From assembly GCA_964478455.1 (NCBI GenBank), contig CAYZJD010000264.1:1-6887 (forward strand): a stretch of DNA of 6,887 nt, read 5' to 3'. Every line of letters starts with the position of its first letter. Position 1 is the first letter of the stretch. The position numbers and the translations under genes are program-made. Below the pieces are notes generated by a model that ran no database searches, was not told the DNA's origin, and worked only from the letters and a program-made list of their open reading frames with translations. Source of the DNA: CAYZJD01 sp964478455. Lineage in GTDB: Bacteria; Acidobacteriota; Terriglobia; Bryobacterales; Bryobacteraceae. This document shows positions 1 through 6,454 of the stretch, piece by piece.

Positions 1-95
1 GCAGTCCCAGTCTCCATCCACCGCCAAAGCCTCTCCCAGTGTCTGAATCGCAGCCCCGAAGCCCTTGTCTGGTTAGCGCTGATAGAACCTGGAGG

Positions 96-101
96 TATAA
101 T
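96..101 (+). promoter_or_regulatory. Probable -10 box of the GH27 gene promoter
   Basis: A perfect TATAAT lies 23 bases upstream of the ATG at 125. A weak -35 candidate, TTAGCG (3 of 6 consensus bases), sits at 73-78 with a 17-base spacer. A start of transcription near 108 would give a leader of about 17 bases holding only the ribosome binding site AGGAGGT (112-118). The -10 match is direct; its use as a promoter is inferred. Confidence 0.55.
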
Positions 102-124
102 CTTCGGCGTCAGGAGGTGCCTTC

Positions 125-1297
125 ATGAAACAGCACATCATGGTGACGGCGGTGGTGTGCCTGTTCGCGGCAGGCGAACTGGCGGCGCTGGACAACGGCT
201 TGGCGAGGACACCGCCGATGGGATGGAACAGTTGGAACAAGTTCGGCTGTGATGTCAGCGAGAAGCTGATCAAGGAGACCGCCGACGCGATGGTGGCGAG
301 CGGCATGAAAGACGCCGGCTATGAGTTCGTAATCATCGACGATTGCTGGCAGGTGGACCGCGACGCCCAGGGCAACATTGTCGTGGACGCCAAGCGGTTT
401 CCCTCGGGCATGAAGTCGCTCGCGGACTACGTGCATTCCAAGGGGCTGAAATTCGGCATTTACTCTGATGCCGGCAGGATGACATGCCAGAAGCGCCCCG
501 GCAGTCGCGGTTACGAGTTCCAGGATGCGCGGCAGTACGCGGCGTGGGGCGTCGATTACCTGAAGTACGACTGGTGCTACAGCGACAAACAGAATACCGA
601 AGAGTCATACGCGTTGATGCGGGACGCGATCGCCAAGGCCGGGCGGCCGATCGTGTTCAGCATCTGCGAGTGGGGCTCGACCAAGCCGTGGCTGTGGGCC
701 AAGGACGTGGGGAACCTGTGGCGCACGACTGGCGACATTGTGGATTGCTGGGACTGCAAGGAACCGAAGTGGGGTGGCATGGGTGTCGTGCACATCCTGG
801 ACTTGCAGGTTGGGCTCGAGGCGTTCGCGGGACCGGGACACTGGAACGATCCGGACATGCTGGAGGTGGGCAACGGCGGCCTGAACCTGGAGGAGAACAA
901 GGCGCACTTCAGCCTCTGGTGCATCTTGGCTGCGCCGCTCATGGCGGGAAACGATTTGCGTACGATGAAACCTGAGATCCGCGACATTCTGACAAACAAA
1001 GAGGCGATTGCGGTGAATCAAGACCCGCTGGGCAAACAGGGAATGAAGGTGCGGGACGATGGCGATCTTGAGGTCTGGTCGAAGCCGCTCGCCGACGGCA
1101 GCCGCGCGGTGGCTCTTCTGAACCGGAGCAAGAACGAGCGGGAGATGAGTGTGGCCTGGACGGACATTGGCTACCCGAACCACCTGGAGGCCGCGGTGCG
1201 CGATCTCTGGGCGAAGAAAGACGTCGGTAGGATGAAAGGGAAATTCACGGCCAAGGTGCCGGTCCACGGCGTGGTGATGGTTAGGATCAGCCCGTAG
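125..1297 (+). CDS. Secreted GH27 alpha-galactosidase
   Basis: Predicted retaining exo-alpha-galactosidase (glycoside hydrolase family 27), 390 residues, removing terminal alpha-linked galactose, or possibly N-acetylgalactosamine or arabinopyranose, outside the cytoplasm. Residues 1-21 form a signal peptide (hydrophobic VTAVVCLFAA, likely cleavage after ELAA). The (beta/alpha)8 domain spans about 27-295: it opens with TPPMGWNSWN, has IIDDCW around D72-D73, the nucleophile D149 in YLKYDWC, CEWG, the acid/base D204 in WRTTGDIVDCW, and GHWNDPDML. A C-terminal beta-sandwich covers about 300-390. Length and motif order fit the family and nothing essential is missing. The ATG is chosen because AGGAGGT (112-118) lies 6 bases upstream. 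The next gene, a GH2 enzyme, reads the same way after 165 bases, suggesting joint work on a galactose-containing glycan. The family call is secure; the exact substrate is not visible. Confidence 0.95.
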   Translation: MKQHIMVTAVVCLFAAGELAALDNGLARTPPMGWNSWNKFGCDVSEKLIKETADAMVASGMKDAGYEFVIIDDCWQVDRDAQGNIVVDAKRFPSGMKSLADYVHSKGLKFGIYSDAGRMTCQKRPGSRGYEFQDARQYAAWGVDYLKYDWCYSDKQNTEESYALMRDAIAKAGRPIVFSICEWGSTKPWLWAKDVGNLWRTTGDIVDCWDCKEPKWGGMGVVHILDLQVGLEAFAGPGHWNDPDMLEVGNGGLNLEENKAHFSLWCILAAPLMAGNDLRTMKPEIRDILTNKEAIAVNQDPLGKQGMKVRDDGDLEVWSKPLADGSRAVALLNRSKNEREMSVAWTDIGYPNHLEAAVRDLWAKKDVGRMKGKFTAKVPVHGVVMVRISP

Positions 1298-1426
1298 CGA
1301 GTGGCCTGCGGGGTGGATCAGAATCACTCCATCAGGGTGCTCAACAACAGCGGCAGGCCTCCGCGCGCCGGGCTGGCTCAGTCGTGCGTACGTGCGCTTG
1401 AGGCGTCGGGCTAGCTGGGCTGGCGC

Positions 1427-1432
1427 TATAGT
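1427..1432 (+). promoter_or_regulatory. Possible -10 box (TATAGT) before the GH2 gene
   Basis: TATAGT lies 30 bases upstream of the preferred ATG at 1463, in the 165-base spacer after the GH27 gene. The only -35-like hexamer nearby, TTGAGG at 1398-1403, is 23 bases away, which is too far for a standard sigma-70 promoter. The spacing of genes and this box suggest that the GH2 gene can be transcribed separately from the GH27 gene. Confidence 0.35.
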
Positions 1433-1462
1433 TGAGAACGCTGCTTGGCATGGGAGGACCTT

Positions 1463-4063
1463 ATGGGCAAGGTGAGGTTGACGCTGGCACTCGCGTTCGT
1501 CGTGCAGTGCACGGCCCAGGACCGGCTGTGGTTGCGCGACGGCTGGCTGATCGAATCGTCCGAGGTGGCGCGCGAAAGCGGGAAGGCGCTCTCGACGGCG
1601 CGCTACAAGCCGGCGGGCTGGTATAACGCGCGGGTGCCGTCGACGGTGGTGGCAGCGCTGGTGGCGAACGGAGTGTTCGCGGATCCGTACTTCGGCACGA
1701 ACTTGCGGGCGATTCCGGGAACGACATACCCGATCGGTGAGAACTTCTCGAACATCGCCATGCCGCCTGGCAGCCCTTTCCGCACGCCGTGGTGGTGTCG
1801 CACGGAGTTCCGCCTGCCGGAGAGCTTTCGCGGCAAGACAATCTGGCTGCATTTCGACGGAATCAACTACCGCGCGAACATCTGGTTGAACGGGAAGCGA
1901 ATCGCTGGCGCGGACTACGTCGCCGGCTCGTTTCGCATCTACGAGTTCAACATCACCGGGGATGTGACCTCGGACGGACCGAACGCGCTCGCGGTGCAGG
2001 TGTTTCCGCCGCAGCCCGATGATCTGGCGATCACGTTCGTAGACTGGAACCCGGCGCCGCCGGATAAGAACATGGGCCTTTACCAGGGCGTGTACCTGAC
2101 GGCGACCGGACCGGTGGCCGTGCGGCATCCGCTAGTCGTGGCCAAGGTGGAAACGCCTTCCCTCGCCACGGCGCGGCTGACGGTGAGCGCCGAGTTGCGG
2201 AACTCCGCCGCGCGGGCCTTGAAGGGCGTGCTCCGAGGCCGCATCGAGGATCTCGCTTTCGGGCAGGAGGTGGACCTGGCCGCGCTCGAAACCAAAACGA
2301 TAACGTTCACTCCCGAGCAGTATCCGGCGCTGGTGATGAAGCAGCCGCGGCTGTGGTGGCCGTGGCACTACGGCCCGCAGAACCTGTACGAACTCGAGCT
2401 CGAGTTTCAAACCGGCAACGAGGTGAGCGACCGCCTGTCGTCGCAGTTCGGCATTCGGGAAGTAACCAGCGAGCTGACCGAGAAGGGCCACCGGCTGTTC
2501 CGCATCAACGGCCAGCCCATTCTCATTCGCGGCGCGGGCTGGACGCCGGACATGATGCTGCGCCAGGACCCTGAGCGGCAGGAGGCGGAAATCCGGTACG
2601 TGCGCGACATGAACCTGAACACGATCCGGCTCGAAGGCAAGCTCGAAGACGAGAGGTTCTACGACTTGTGCGACCGGCTGGGGATACTGGTGATGCCGGG
2701 ATGGTGCTGCTGCGACCACTGGGAGAAATGGGAGGACTGGAAACCGGAAGATCACCGGATTGCGGCGGAATCGCTGCGAGACGTGGCGCGGCGGCTGCGG
2801 AACCATGCAAGCGTGTTCGTCTGGCTCAACGCGAGCGACGGGCCACCGCCGGAGAACGTCGAGCGCATGTACCTCGGCGTGCTGAAGGAGACGGCCTGGC
2901 CGAATCCGGTGCTCTCCTCGGCGAAGGGCATATCGACAAAAGTGACCGGCGATCCGGGCGTGAAGATGCTCGGGCCCTATGAGTACGTGCCGCCGATCTA
3001 CTGGTATACGGACACGGCCCGAGGTGGCGCGTATGGATTCAACACCGAGACGGGGCCGGGACCGGCGGTGCCTCCCATCGAGAGCCTGCGGCGGATGCTT
3101 TCGGCGAGTCGCCTGTGGCCGATGAATGAAAACTGGGATTACCACGCGGGCGGCGGGGAGTTCAGCAACCTGCGCGTCTTTACCGAGGCGCTCGAGGCGC
3201 GCTTCGGGAAAGCGAAGAGCGCGGAGGATTACGCGGCCAAGGCGCAGGTGCTCGCCTACGAGAGCCACCGGGCGATGTTCGAGGCGTTCGGGCGCAACAA
3301 GTACACGGCCACGGGCGTGATTCAGTGGATGCTGAATAACGCCTGGCCGTCGATGATCTGGCACCTCTACGACTACTATCTGCGGCCCGGCGGATCTTAC
3401 TTCGGCGCGAAAAAGGCGTGCGAGCCGTTGCACATCCAGTATTCACCGGACGACCGGTCGGTGGTAGTGGTGAACTCCTACGCCGAGGCGTTTCGTGGAT
3501 TGAAAGCGCGGGCGAGGGTGTACAACCTGGACCTGGCACTGAAGTTCGCCAGGGAGGCGGCGGTAGAGGCGGCGGTGGATTCGAGCAGCCGCGCATTCAC
3601 GATTCCCCAGATACAGGGCCTGACGACAACTTACTTCGTCAGGCTGGATTTGACGGACAGCGCCGCCAGGCAGGTCAGTACGAACTTCTACTGGCTCTCG
3701 ACGAAGCCGGAGACGCTGGATTGGGACAGGTCGGAGTGGTATTACACCCCGGTCAAGACGCACGCCGACTTGAGAGGTCTGGAAACATTGCCGGCGGTGA
3801 AGCTGAAGGTCTCGGGGCGGCCTGAGCAGAAGGGCGACGAGCAGACCATGCAGGTGACGGTGGAGAACCCGTCGAAGTTCCTGGCGTTGGCGACGAGACT
3901 CAAGCTCACCAGGGGGAAGGGCGGGGAAGAAGTGCTGCCGGTCTGGTGGGAGGACAACTACTTCTCGCTCCTGCCGGGGGAGAAACGGGAGATCAAGGCG
4001 ACCTACCGGGTCAAGGATCTGGGAAAGGCGGAGGCGGCGGTGGAAGCAACTTGTGGCTTTTAG
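1463..4063 (+). CDS. Secreted GH2 hydrolase, exo-beta-D-glucosaminidase type
   Basis: Predicted secreted GH2 enzyme of 866 residues, most like exo-beta-D-glucosaminidase (CsxA type), which releases glucosamine from non-reducing ends of chitosan-like chains. The signal peptide is residues 1-18 (cleavage in CTA|QD). Domains: jelly-roll sugar-binding fold about 20-185 (FDGINYRANIWLNG from 131), immunoglobulin-like about 190-335 (LWWPWHYGPQNLYELE from 297, FGIRE from 329), TIM barrel about 345-640, and C-terminal beta-sandwich domains to 866. The usual GH2 'NE' acid/base is replaced by D459 in WLNASDGPPP, and the nucleophile is E529 in YGFNTETGPGP. This pair and its 70-residue spacing match what I recall of CsxA (D469/E541). 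The start is ATG 1463, with GGGAGG at 1452-1457 spaced 5 bases away. An in-frame TTG at 1445 would add six residues, but the ribosome site would then lie inside the gene. The 3' end overlaps the next gene by 11 bases. A related beta-mannosidase-like activity cannot be excluded. Confidence 0.9.
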   Translation: MGKVRLTLALAFVVQCTAQDRLWLRDGWLIESSEVARESGKALSTARYKPAGWYNARVPSTVVAALVANGVFADPYFGTNLRAIPGTTYPIGENFSNIAMPPGSPFRTPWWCRTEFRLPESFRGKTIWLHFDGINYRANIWLNGKRIAGADYVAGSFRIYEFNITGDVTSDGPNALAVQVFPPQPDDLAITFVDWNPAPPDKNMGLYQGVYLTATGPVAVRHPLVVAKVETPSLATARLTVSAELRNSAARALKGVLRGRIEDLAFGQEVDLAALETKTITFTPEQYPALVMKQPRLWWPWHYGPQNLYELELEFQTGNEVSDRLSSQFGIREVTSELTEKGHRLFRINGQPILIRGAGWTPDMMLRQDPERQEAEIRYVRDMNLNTIRLEGKLEDERFYDLCDRLGILVMPGWCCCDHWEKWEDWKPEDHRIAAESLRDVARRLRNHASVFVWLNASDGPPPENVERMYLGVLKETAWPNPVLSSAKGISTKVTGDPGVKMLGPYEYVPPIYWYTDTARGGAYGFNTETGPGPAVPPIESLRRMLSASRLWPMNENWDYHAGGGEFSNLRVFTEALEARFGKAKSAEDYAAKAQVLAYESHRAMFEAFGRNKYTATGVIQWMLNNAWPSMIWHLYDYYLRPGGSYFGAKKACEPLHIQYSPDDRSVVVVNSYAEAFRGLKARARVYNLDLALKFAREAAVEAAVDSSSRAFTIPQIQGLTTTYFVRLDLTDSAARQVSTNFYWLSTKPETLDWDRSEWYYTPVKTHADLRGLETLPAVKLKVSGRPEQKGDEQTMQVTVENPSKFLALATRLKLTRGKGGEEVLPVWWEDNYFSLLPGEKREIKATYRVKDLGKAEAAVEATCGF

Positions 4064-4489
4064 CAGGTGGCTCGCGGCGGCTTGCCTGGGGCTTGCAGCC
4101 GGTTCCGGCTCGCCGGCTCAGCAGGGGGAGTTCGGAGCGGCGGCGGGCTACGGCGCCTATCGCAACGCCAGCGTTTACGCTCCTGCGGGGAAGGCGGCGG
4201 CCGGCTTCCGCAACCGGTTTGTGTTCAGCTTGGTGCTGGGTGAGGATCTCTACCAGCGGCTTGCGGGTGAGGCCCGTTACACCTATCAGGACGGCGACCC
4301 CTTTCTTGAGGCGGNNNNNNNNNNNNNNNNNNNNNNNNNNNNNNNNNNNNNNNNNNNNNNNNNNNNNNNNNNNNNNNNNNNNNNNNNNNNNNNNNNNNNN
4401 NNNNNNNNNNNNNNCCGGCGCCGTTCGGCACCGCGCGGGGCATCTTTCACCAACTCACCGCCATGGTGGGCATCAGCTATCGCTTCTAG
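4053..4489 (+). CDS. Outer-membrane beta-barrel protein, interrupted by assembly gap
   Basis: A small outer-membrane beta-barrel protein of unknown role whose middle is lost in an N run. The 5' part starts at GTG 4053, overlapping the GH2 stop, with a weak GGAAG site (4042-4046) 6 bases upstream. It gives a signal peptide (RWLAAACLGLAAGSGSPA, cleavage before QQ near residue 22), then alternating strand-like segments such as FGAAAGYGAYRN and GEARYTYQDGDPFLEA. The part after the gap reads in another frame from 4415 and ends LTAMVGISYRF then TAG at 4487-4489. That is a classic last beta-strand with C-terminal phenylalanine, as recognised by the Bam machinery. Both halves fit one barrel gene. The frame change is explained by the gap being a placeholder of arbitrary length. 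Total length is unknown; about 200 residues would be usual. The overlap suggests translational coupling to the GH2 gene. Specific function is not recognisable. Confidence 0.7.
4315..4414. other. Assembly gap of 100 N
   Basis: Exactly 100 consecutive N separate two contigs. This round number is the usual placeholder for a gap of unknown size, so distance and reading frame across it mean nothing. Any translation running through it into the sequence up to 4682 is an artefact. Confidence 0.97.
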
Positions 4490-4495
4490 TAATAC

Positions 4496-4538
4496 TTCTC
4501 TGCGCAACTCTCTGCGTCCTTTGCGCCTCTGCGGTGAA
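4496..4538. repeat. Periodic CTCTGCG-type intergenic repeat element
   Basis: Starting 6 bases after the barrel stop codon, four pyrimidine-plus-TGCG units follow each other, with TGCG at 4501, 4513, 4522 and 4530 (spacings 12, 9 and 8). The units read TTCTCTGCGCAA, CTCTCTGCGTC, CTTTGCGCC and TCTGCGGTGAA. On the other strand this reads as repeated CGCAGAG/CGCAAAG. From memory, very similar strings are dispersed in intergenic DNA of many environmental bacteria; that part cannot be verified here. It has no hairpin of terminator type and no obvious coding sense. Confidence 0.6.
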
Positions 4539-4561
4539 TGCCCGCCACTCGTTCAAGTTGA

Positions 4562-4571
4562 GGTAGAGTGG
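4562..4571 (+). promoter_or_regulatory. GGTAGAGTGG element, possible -10 region of oxidoreductase gene
   Basis: GGTAGAGTGG contains the -10-like hexamer TAGAGT (4564-4569), ending 21 bases before the ATG at 4591. It differs by one base from GGTACAGTGG at 6455-6464, upstream of the transporter gene. No good -35 hexamer is visible at 16-18 bases. Promoter function is inferred from position and recurrence. Confidence 0.35.
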
Positions 4572-4590
4572 TTCGGAACGGAGACCACTT

Positions 4591-5805
4591 ATGCCATCGG
4601 CATCATCGAGCAGGAGAACGTTTCTGAAGACCGCGGCGGTGACGACTGCCGCGTCCTACAGCCGTGTGTTGGGCGCCAATGACCGGATCCGGATGGGTTG
4701 CATCGGCACGGGGCCGCGTGGTCAGTACCTGATCCGGGAGCTTGGCAAGACGGGCGCGGTCGAATGGGTGGCGATGTGCGACATCTACGATCTGCGGCGG
4801 GATCAGGCGGCGACGATCGCCGGCGGCCCGGTGAAGACGTACAAGGAGCACGAGCGCTTGCTCGCCCACGCCGACATCGACGCGGTGGTGGTGGCGACCC
4901 CCGACCACTGGCACGCGCCGATTACCATCGAGGCCTGCCAGGCGGGCAAGGACGTCTACGTCGAGAAGCCGATGGTGCACAACCCGCGCGACGGCCAGGC
5001 CGTGGTAAAGGCGGCGCGCCAGCACAAGCGGATCGTGCAGGTGGGGATGCAGGCGCGGGCGATGCCGCACTATGAGGAAGCGCGGAAGCGGCACGTGGTC
5101 TCCGGGAATCTCGGCAAGGTCGGCCTGGCGCGCACGTGGTACGACGCCAACCGCGGCTACACGCTCGTGCCGCCGCCAGGAATGGAGAAGAAGCCCGAGG
5201 GTCTCGATTGGGACCGGTGGCTCGGACCAGGCCCGAAGGTCCCGTGGAACCCGAACATCTTCTTCAGCCCGTACAAGTGGCTGCATTACGACGGCGGGAT
5301 GATCATGGGCATCGGCATCCACGTGATCGACACGGTCCACCACTACCTCGGGCTGACGAAGACGGCGGCGGTCGTGGCCGGCGGCGGCATCTACCACTAC
5401 GACGACGGGCGGGACACGCCGGACGTGATCAACCTGATCCTCGAGTATCCGGAGAAGCTGAACGTGACCTTCGAAGCGGAGATCATGACGGCCGGGCTGC
5501 GCTCGTCCGTCGCCGGCATCGAGCTCCGGGGCACCGGCGGCGCGCTCACCGTCCACCGCTACGAGAACCTGGGCTGGGAGTTCGTCCCGAACCCGAAGAA
5601 TAACAAGGGCCCGATCGAGAAAGCTCCCGGCGGGCCGCCGGAGGCAACCGAGTTGATCAAGAACTGGCTGGACTGCATCCGGACCCGCCAGAAGCCTGTG
5701 GCGAATGAAGAAGCTGGTTACTACTCCTCCGTCGCTTGTTATATGGGAGTTAGGGCCTACCAGGCGAAGAAACGCATCACCTGGGACGACGACTGGAACC
5801 TGTAA
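4591..5805 (+). CDS. Tat-exported Gfo/Idh/MocA family oxidoreductase
   Basis: A 404-residue NAD(P)-dependent dehydrogenase-fold protein of the Gfo/Idh/MocA family, probably acting on a sugar or sugar derivative in the periplasm. Residues 1-29 carry a twin-arginine signal (SSSRRTFLKTAA, RR at 8-9). The Rossmann domain follows (about 32-150): GCIGTGPRG at 36-44 binds the dinucleotide, CDIY (D64) ends beta-2, and TPDHWHA (103-109) and EKP (125-127, catalytic-type K126) are diagnostic. The C-terminal alpha/beta domain includes GIGIHVIDTVHH, with H244 and D247 in the usual active-site position. Start ATG 4591 has GGAG (4580-4583) 7 bases upstream. Length is normal for Tat-type members common in Acidobacteria and Planctomycetes. 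Related proteins include GH109 enzymes, which use bound NAD to cleave glycosides, so a glycosidase role beside the GH27 and GH2 genes is possible. Family is certain; substrate is unknown. Confidence 0.92.
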   Translation: MPSASSSRRTFLKTAAVTTAASYSRVLGANDRIRMGCIGTGPRGQYLIRELGKTGAVEWVAMCDIYDLRRDQAATIAGGPVKTYKEHERLLAHADIDAVVVATPDHWHAPITIEACQAGKDVYVEKPMVHNPRDGQAVVKAARQHKRIVQVGMQARAMPHYEEARKRHVVSGNLGKVGLARTWYDANRGYTLVPPPGMEKKPEGLDWDRWLGPGPKVPWNPNIFFSPYKWLHYDGGMIMGIGIHVIDTVHHYLGLTKTAAVVAGGGIYHYDDGRDTPDVINLILEYPEKLNVTFEAEIMTAGLRSSVAGIELRGTGGALTVHRYENLGWEFVPNPKNNKGPIEKAPGGPPEATELIKNWLDCIRTRQKPVANEEAGYYSSVACYMGVRAYQAKKRITWDDDWNL

Positions 5806-5809
5806 GTCC

Positions 5810-5847
5810 GCCGGCTGCCTCTCTGCCGCTGCTTGCCGGCTGCCGGC
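5810..5847. repeat. GCCGGC-rich repeats between convergent genes
   Basis: The 41 bases between two convergent stop codons contain GCCGGCTGCC twice (5810-5819 and 5835-5844) and the self-complementary GCCGGC three times (5810, 5835, 5842). The first copy can pair with either later copy in a 6-base GC stem with a loop of 19 or 26 bases. With no T run on either side, a shared bidirectional terminator is only possible, not shown. The last copy runs into the lipoprotein stop codon. Confidence 0.4.
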
Positions 5848-6350
5848 TACATGGCGGGCGGCGTGGCAGGCAGGTCCGAGTTGAAGATGTCGGCTATGGC
5901 CTTCCAGCTTCCGTCGGCCTGTTTCTTCCAGACGGAAACGTACTTCCCGCGGTCCTTGGCCGGATTGCCCTTGGAATCGGTTACCGTCATTTCGTAGGCG
6001 CCGTACGCGTAGCCCAGATCGCCGGAGCGGGCGATCTCGACCTTCGCTGTCTGCCACCCGAGGGAAGAAATCGAGGGCGCAAGCAGTCGCGTCCACGCAG
6101 TGCGAATAGCTTCCTTGCTTGTCGCGATGGGGGCATTCGGAGGAAACACCGCAGCGTCCTCGGCATAATACGAGAGCACCGCCTCCAGTTGTTTCTCTCC
6201 CGCCGCCTTCGACCAGGCGCCCTCCAATTCGCGGATAGCCTGCTCGTCGGCGGCGCGCGTGTCGGGAGCGGGTTGCTGTTGGGCGCAGCCCAGCAGCAGG
6301 AATCCCAGCGCGCAGCAGACAGCGCCGGCAGTACGGTTGTGTCGTTTCAT
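5847..6350 (-). CDS. DUF4440/SnoaL-like lipoprotein
   Basis: A 167-residue predicted lipoprotein with a single NTF2-like (DUF4440/SnoaL-type) domain. The N-terminus has KRHNR, then a hydrophobic stretch and a lipobox LLGC (C22, residues 19-22), so the mature protein should be lipid-anchored, followed by a Q/P-rich linker. The domain covers about 32-160: an N-terminal helix EQAIRELEGAWSKA, YYAEDAAVFPP, a strand GYAYGAYEMTV, and YVSVWKKQADGSWK ending in IFNSD. This helix-plus-sheet pattern is typical of DUF4440 proteins, many of which have no known substrate. The start at 6350 is preferred because AGGAG (6362-6358 on this strand) lies 7 bases upstream and the signal begins MKRH. An in-frame ATG at 6398 would add 16 residues and lacks these supports. 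It converges with the oxidoreductase gene and diverges from the transporter gene. Function is unknown. Confidence 0.88.
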   Translation of the reverse strand: MKRHNRTAGAVCCALGFLLLGCAQQQPAPDTRAADEQAIRELEGAWSKAAGEKQLEAVLSYYAEDAAVFPPNAPIATSKEAIRTAWTRLLAPSISSLGWQTAKVEIARSGDLGYAYGAYEMTVTDSKGNPAKDRGKYVSVWKKQADGSWKAIADIFNSDLPATPPAM

Positions 6351-6393
6351 GGGTGGTCTCCTCTGAGTGAAGTTCATCCCAGCAACTGGATCA

Positions 6394-6422
6394 ATCATCC
6401 TCTAGGCGCTCCTCCAAGTCAA
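6394..6422 (-). promoter_or_regulatory. Probable sigma-70 promoter of the lipoprotein gene
   Basis: On the minus strand, TTGACT (6422-6417, 5 of 6 bases of the -35 consensus) is followed after exactly 17 bases by GATGAT (6399-6394, 4 of 6 of the -10 consensus). The predicted transcription start near 6387 leaves a leader of about 37 bases before the ATG at 6350. The site is in the divergent region shared with the transporter gene. Confidence 0.5.
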
Positions 6423-6454
6423 CCTCAGCCAGGAAACATGCGGGCTGTCTCCGT

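Noticed and set aside
1..72. Minus-strand open frame reaching the left edge (contains KGFGAAIQTLGEALAVDG)
   Set aside because: It opens after an in-frame TAA at 73-75, has no ATG and only weak TTG/GTG options. About 24 codons are too few to support a gene call.
1303..1359. Inverted repeat GGCCTGC / GCAGGCC after the GH27 gene as a terminator
   Set aside because: The 7-base arms are perfect, but the loop is 43 bases and no T run follows. This arrangement is easily found by chance in GC-rich DNA.
1445..1462. TTG at 1445 as the start of the GH2 gene
   Set aside because: It would place the strong GGGAGG site inside the gene and put six polar/acidic residues before the clean signal peptide that begins at ATG 1463.
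605..2128. Long open frame on the minus strand across the GH27 and GH2 genes
   Set aside because: It is antisense to two well-supported enzymes, has Arg/His-rich composition typical of shadow frames in GC-rich DNA, and shows no domain or ribosome site.
2705..2713. Three consecutive cysteines (C415-C417) in the GH2 protein as a metal site
   Set aside because: Cysteines at this place near the active site (GW-x-CCD-x-WE) are, as I recall, a normal feature of this GH2 subgroup. No further ligands suggest a separate metal centre.
2132..3433. 433-codon minus-strand frame opposite the GH2 gene
   Set aside because: The GH2 protein is intact with both catalytic residues on the plus strand. The antisense product is rich in R, H, P and V and has no recognisable motif.
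4415..4682. Continuation of the barrel frame through the N run into the oxidoreductase gene
   Set aside because: The N count is a placeholder, so the frame is arbitrary. The region past 4489 translates the intergenic repeat and the wrong frame of the next gene.
4603..6096. 497-codon minus-strand frame opposite the oxidoreductase gene and running into the lipoprotein gene
   Set aside because: It is antisense to a complete Gfo/Idh/MocA gene and has the low-complexity Arg/Val/Asp/His pattern of a shadow frame.
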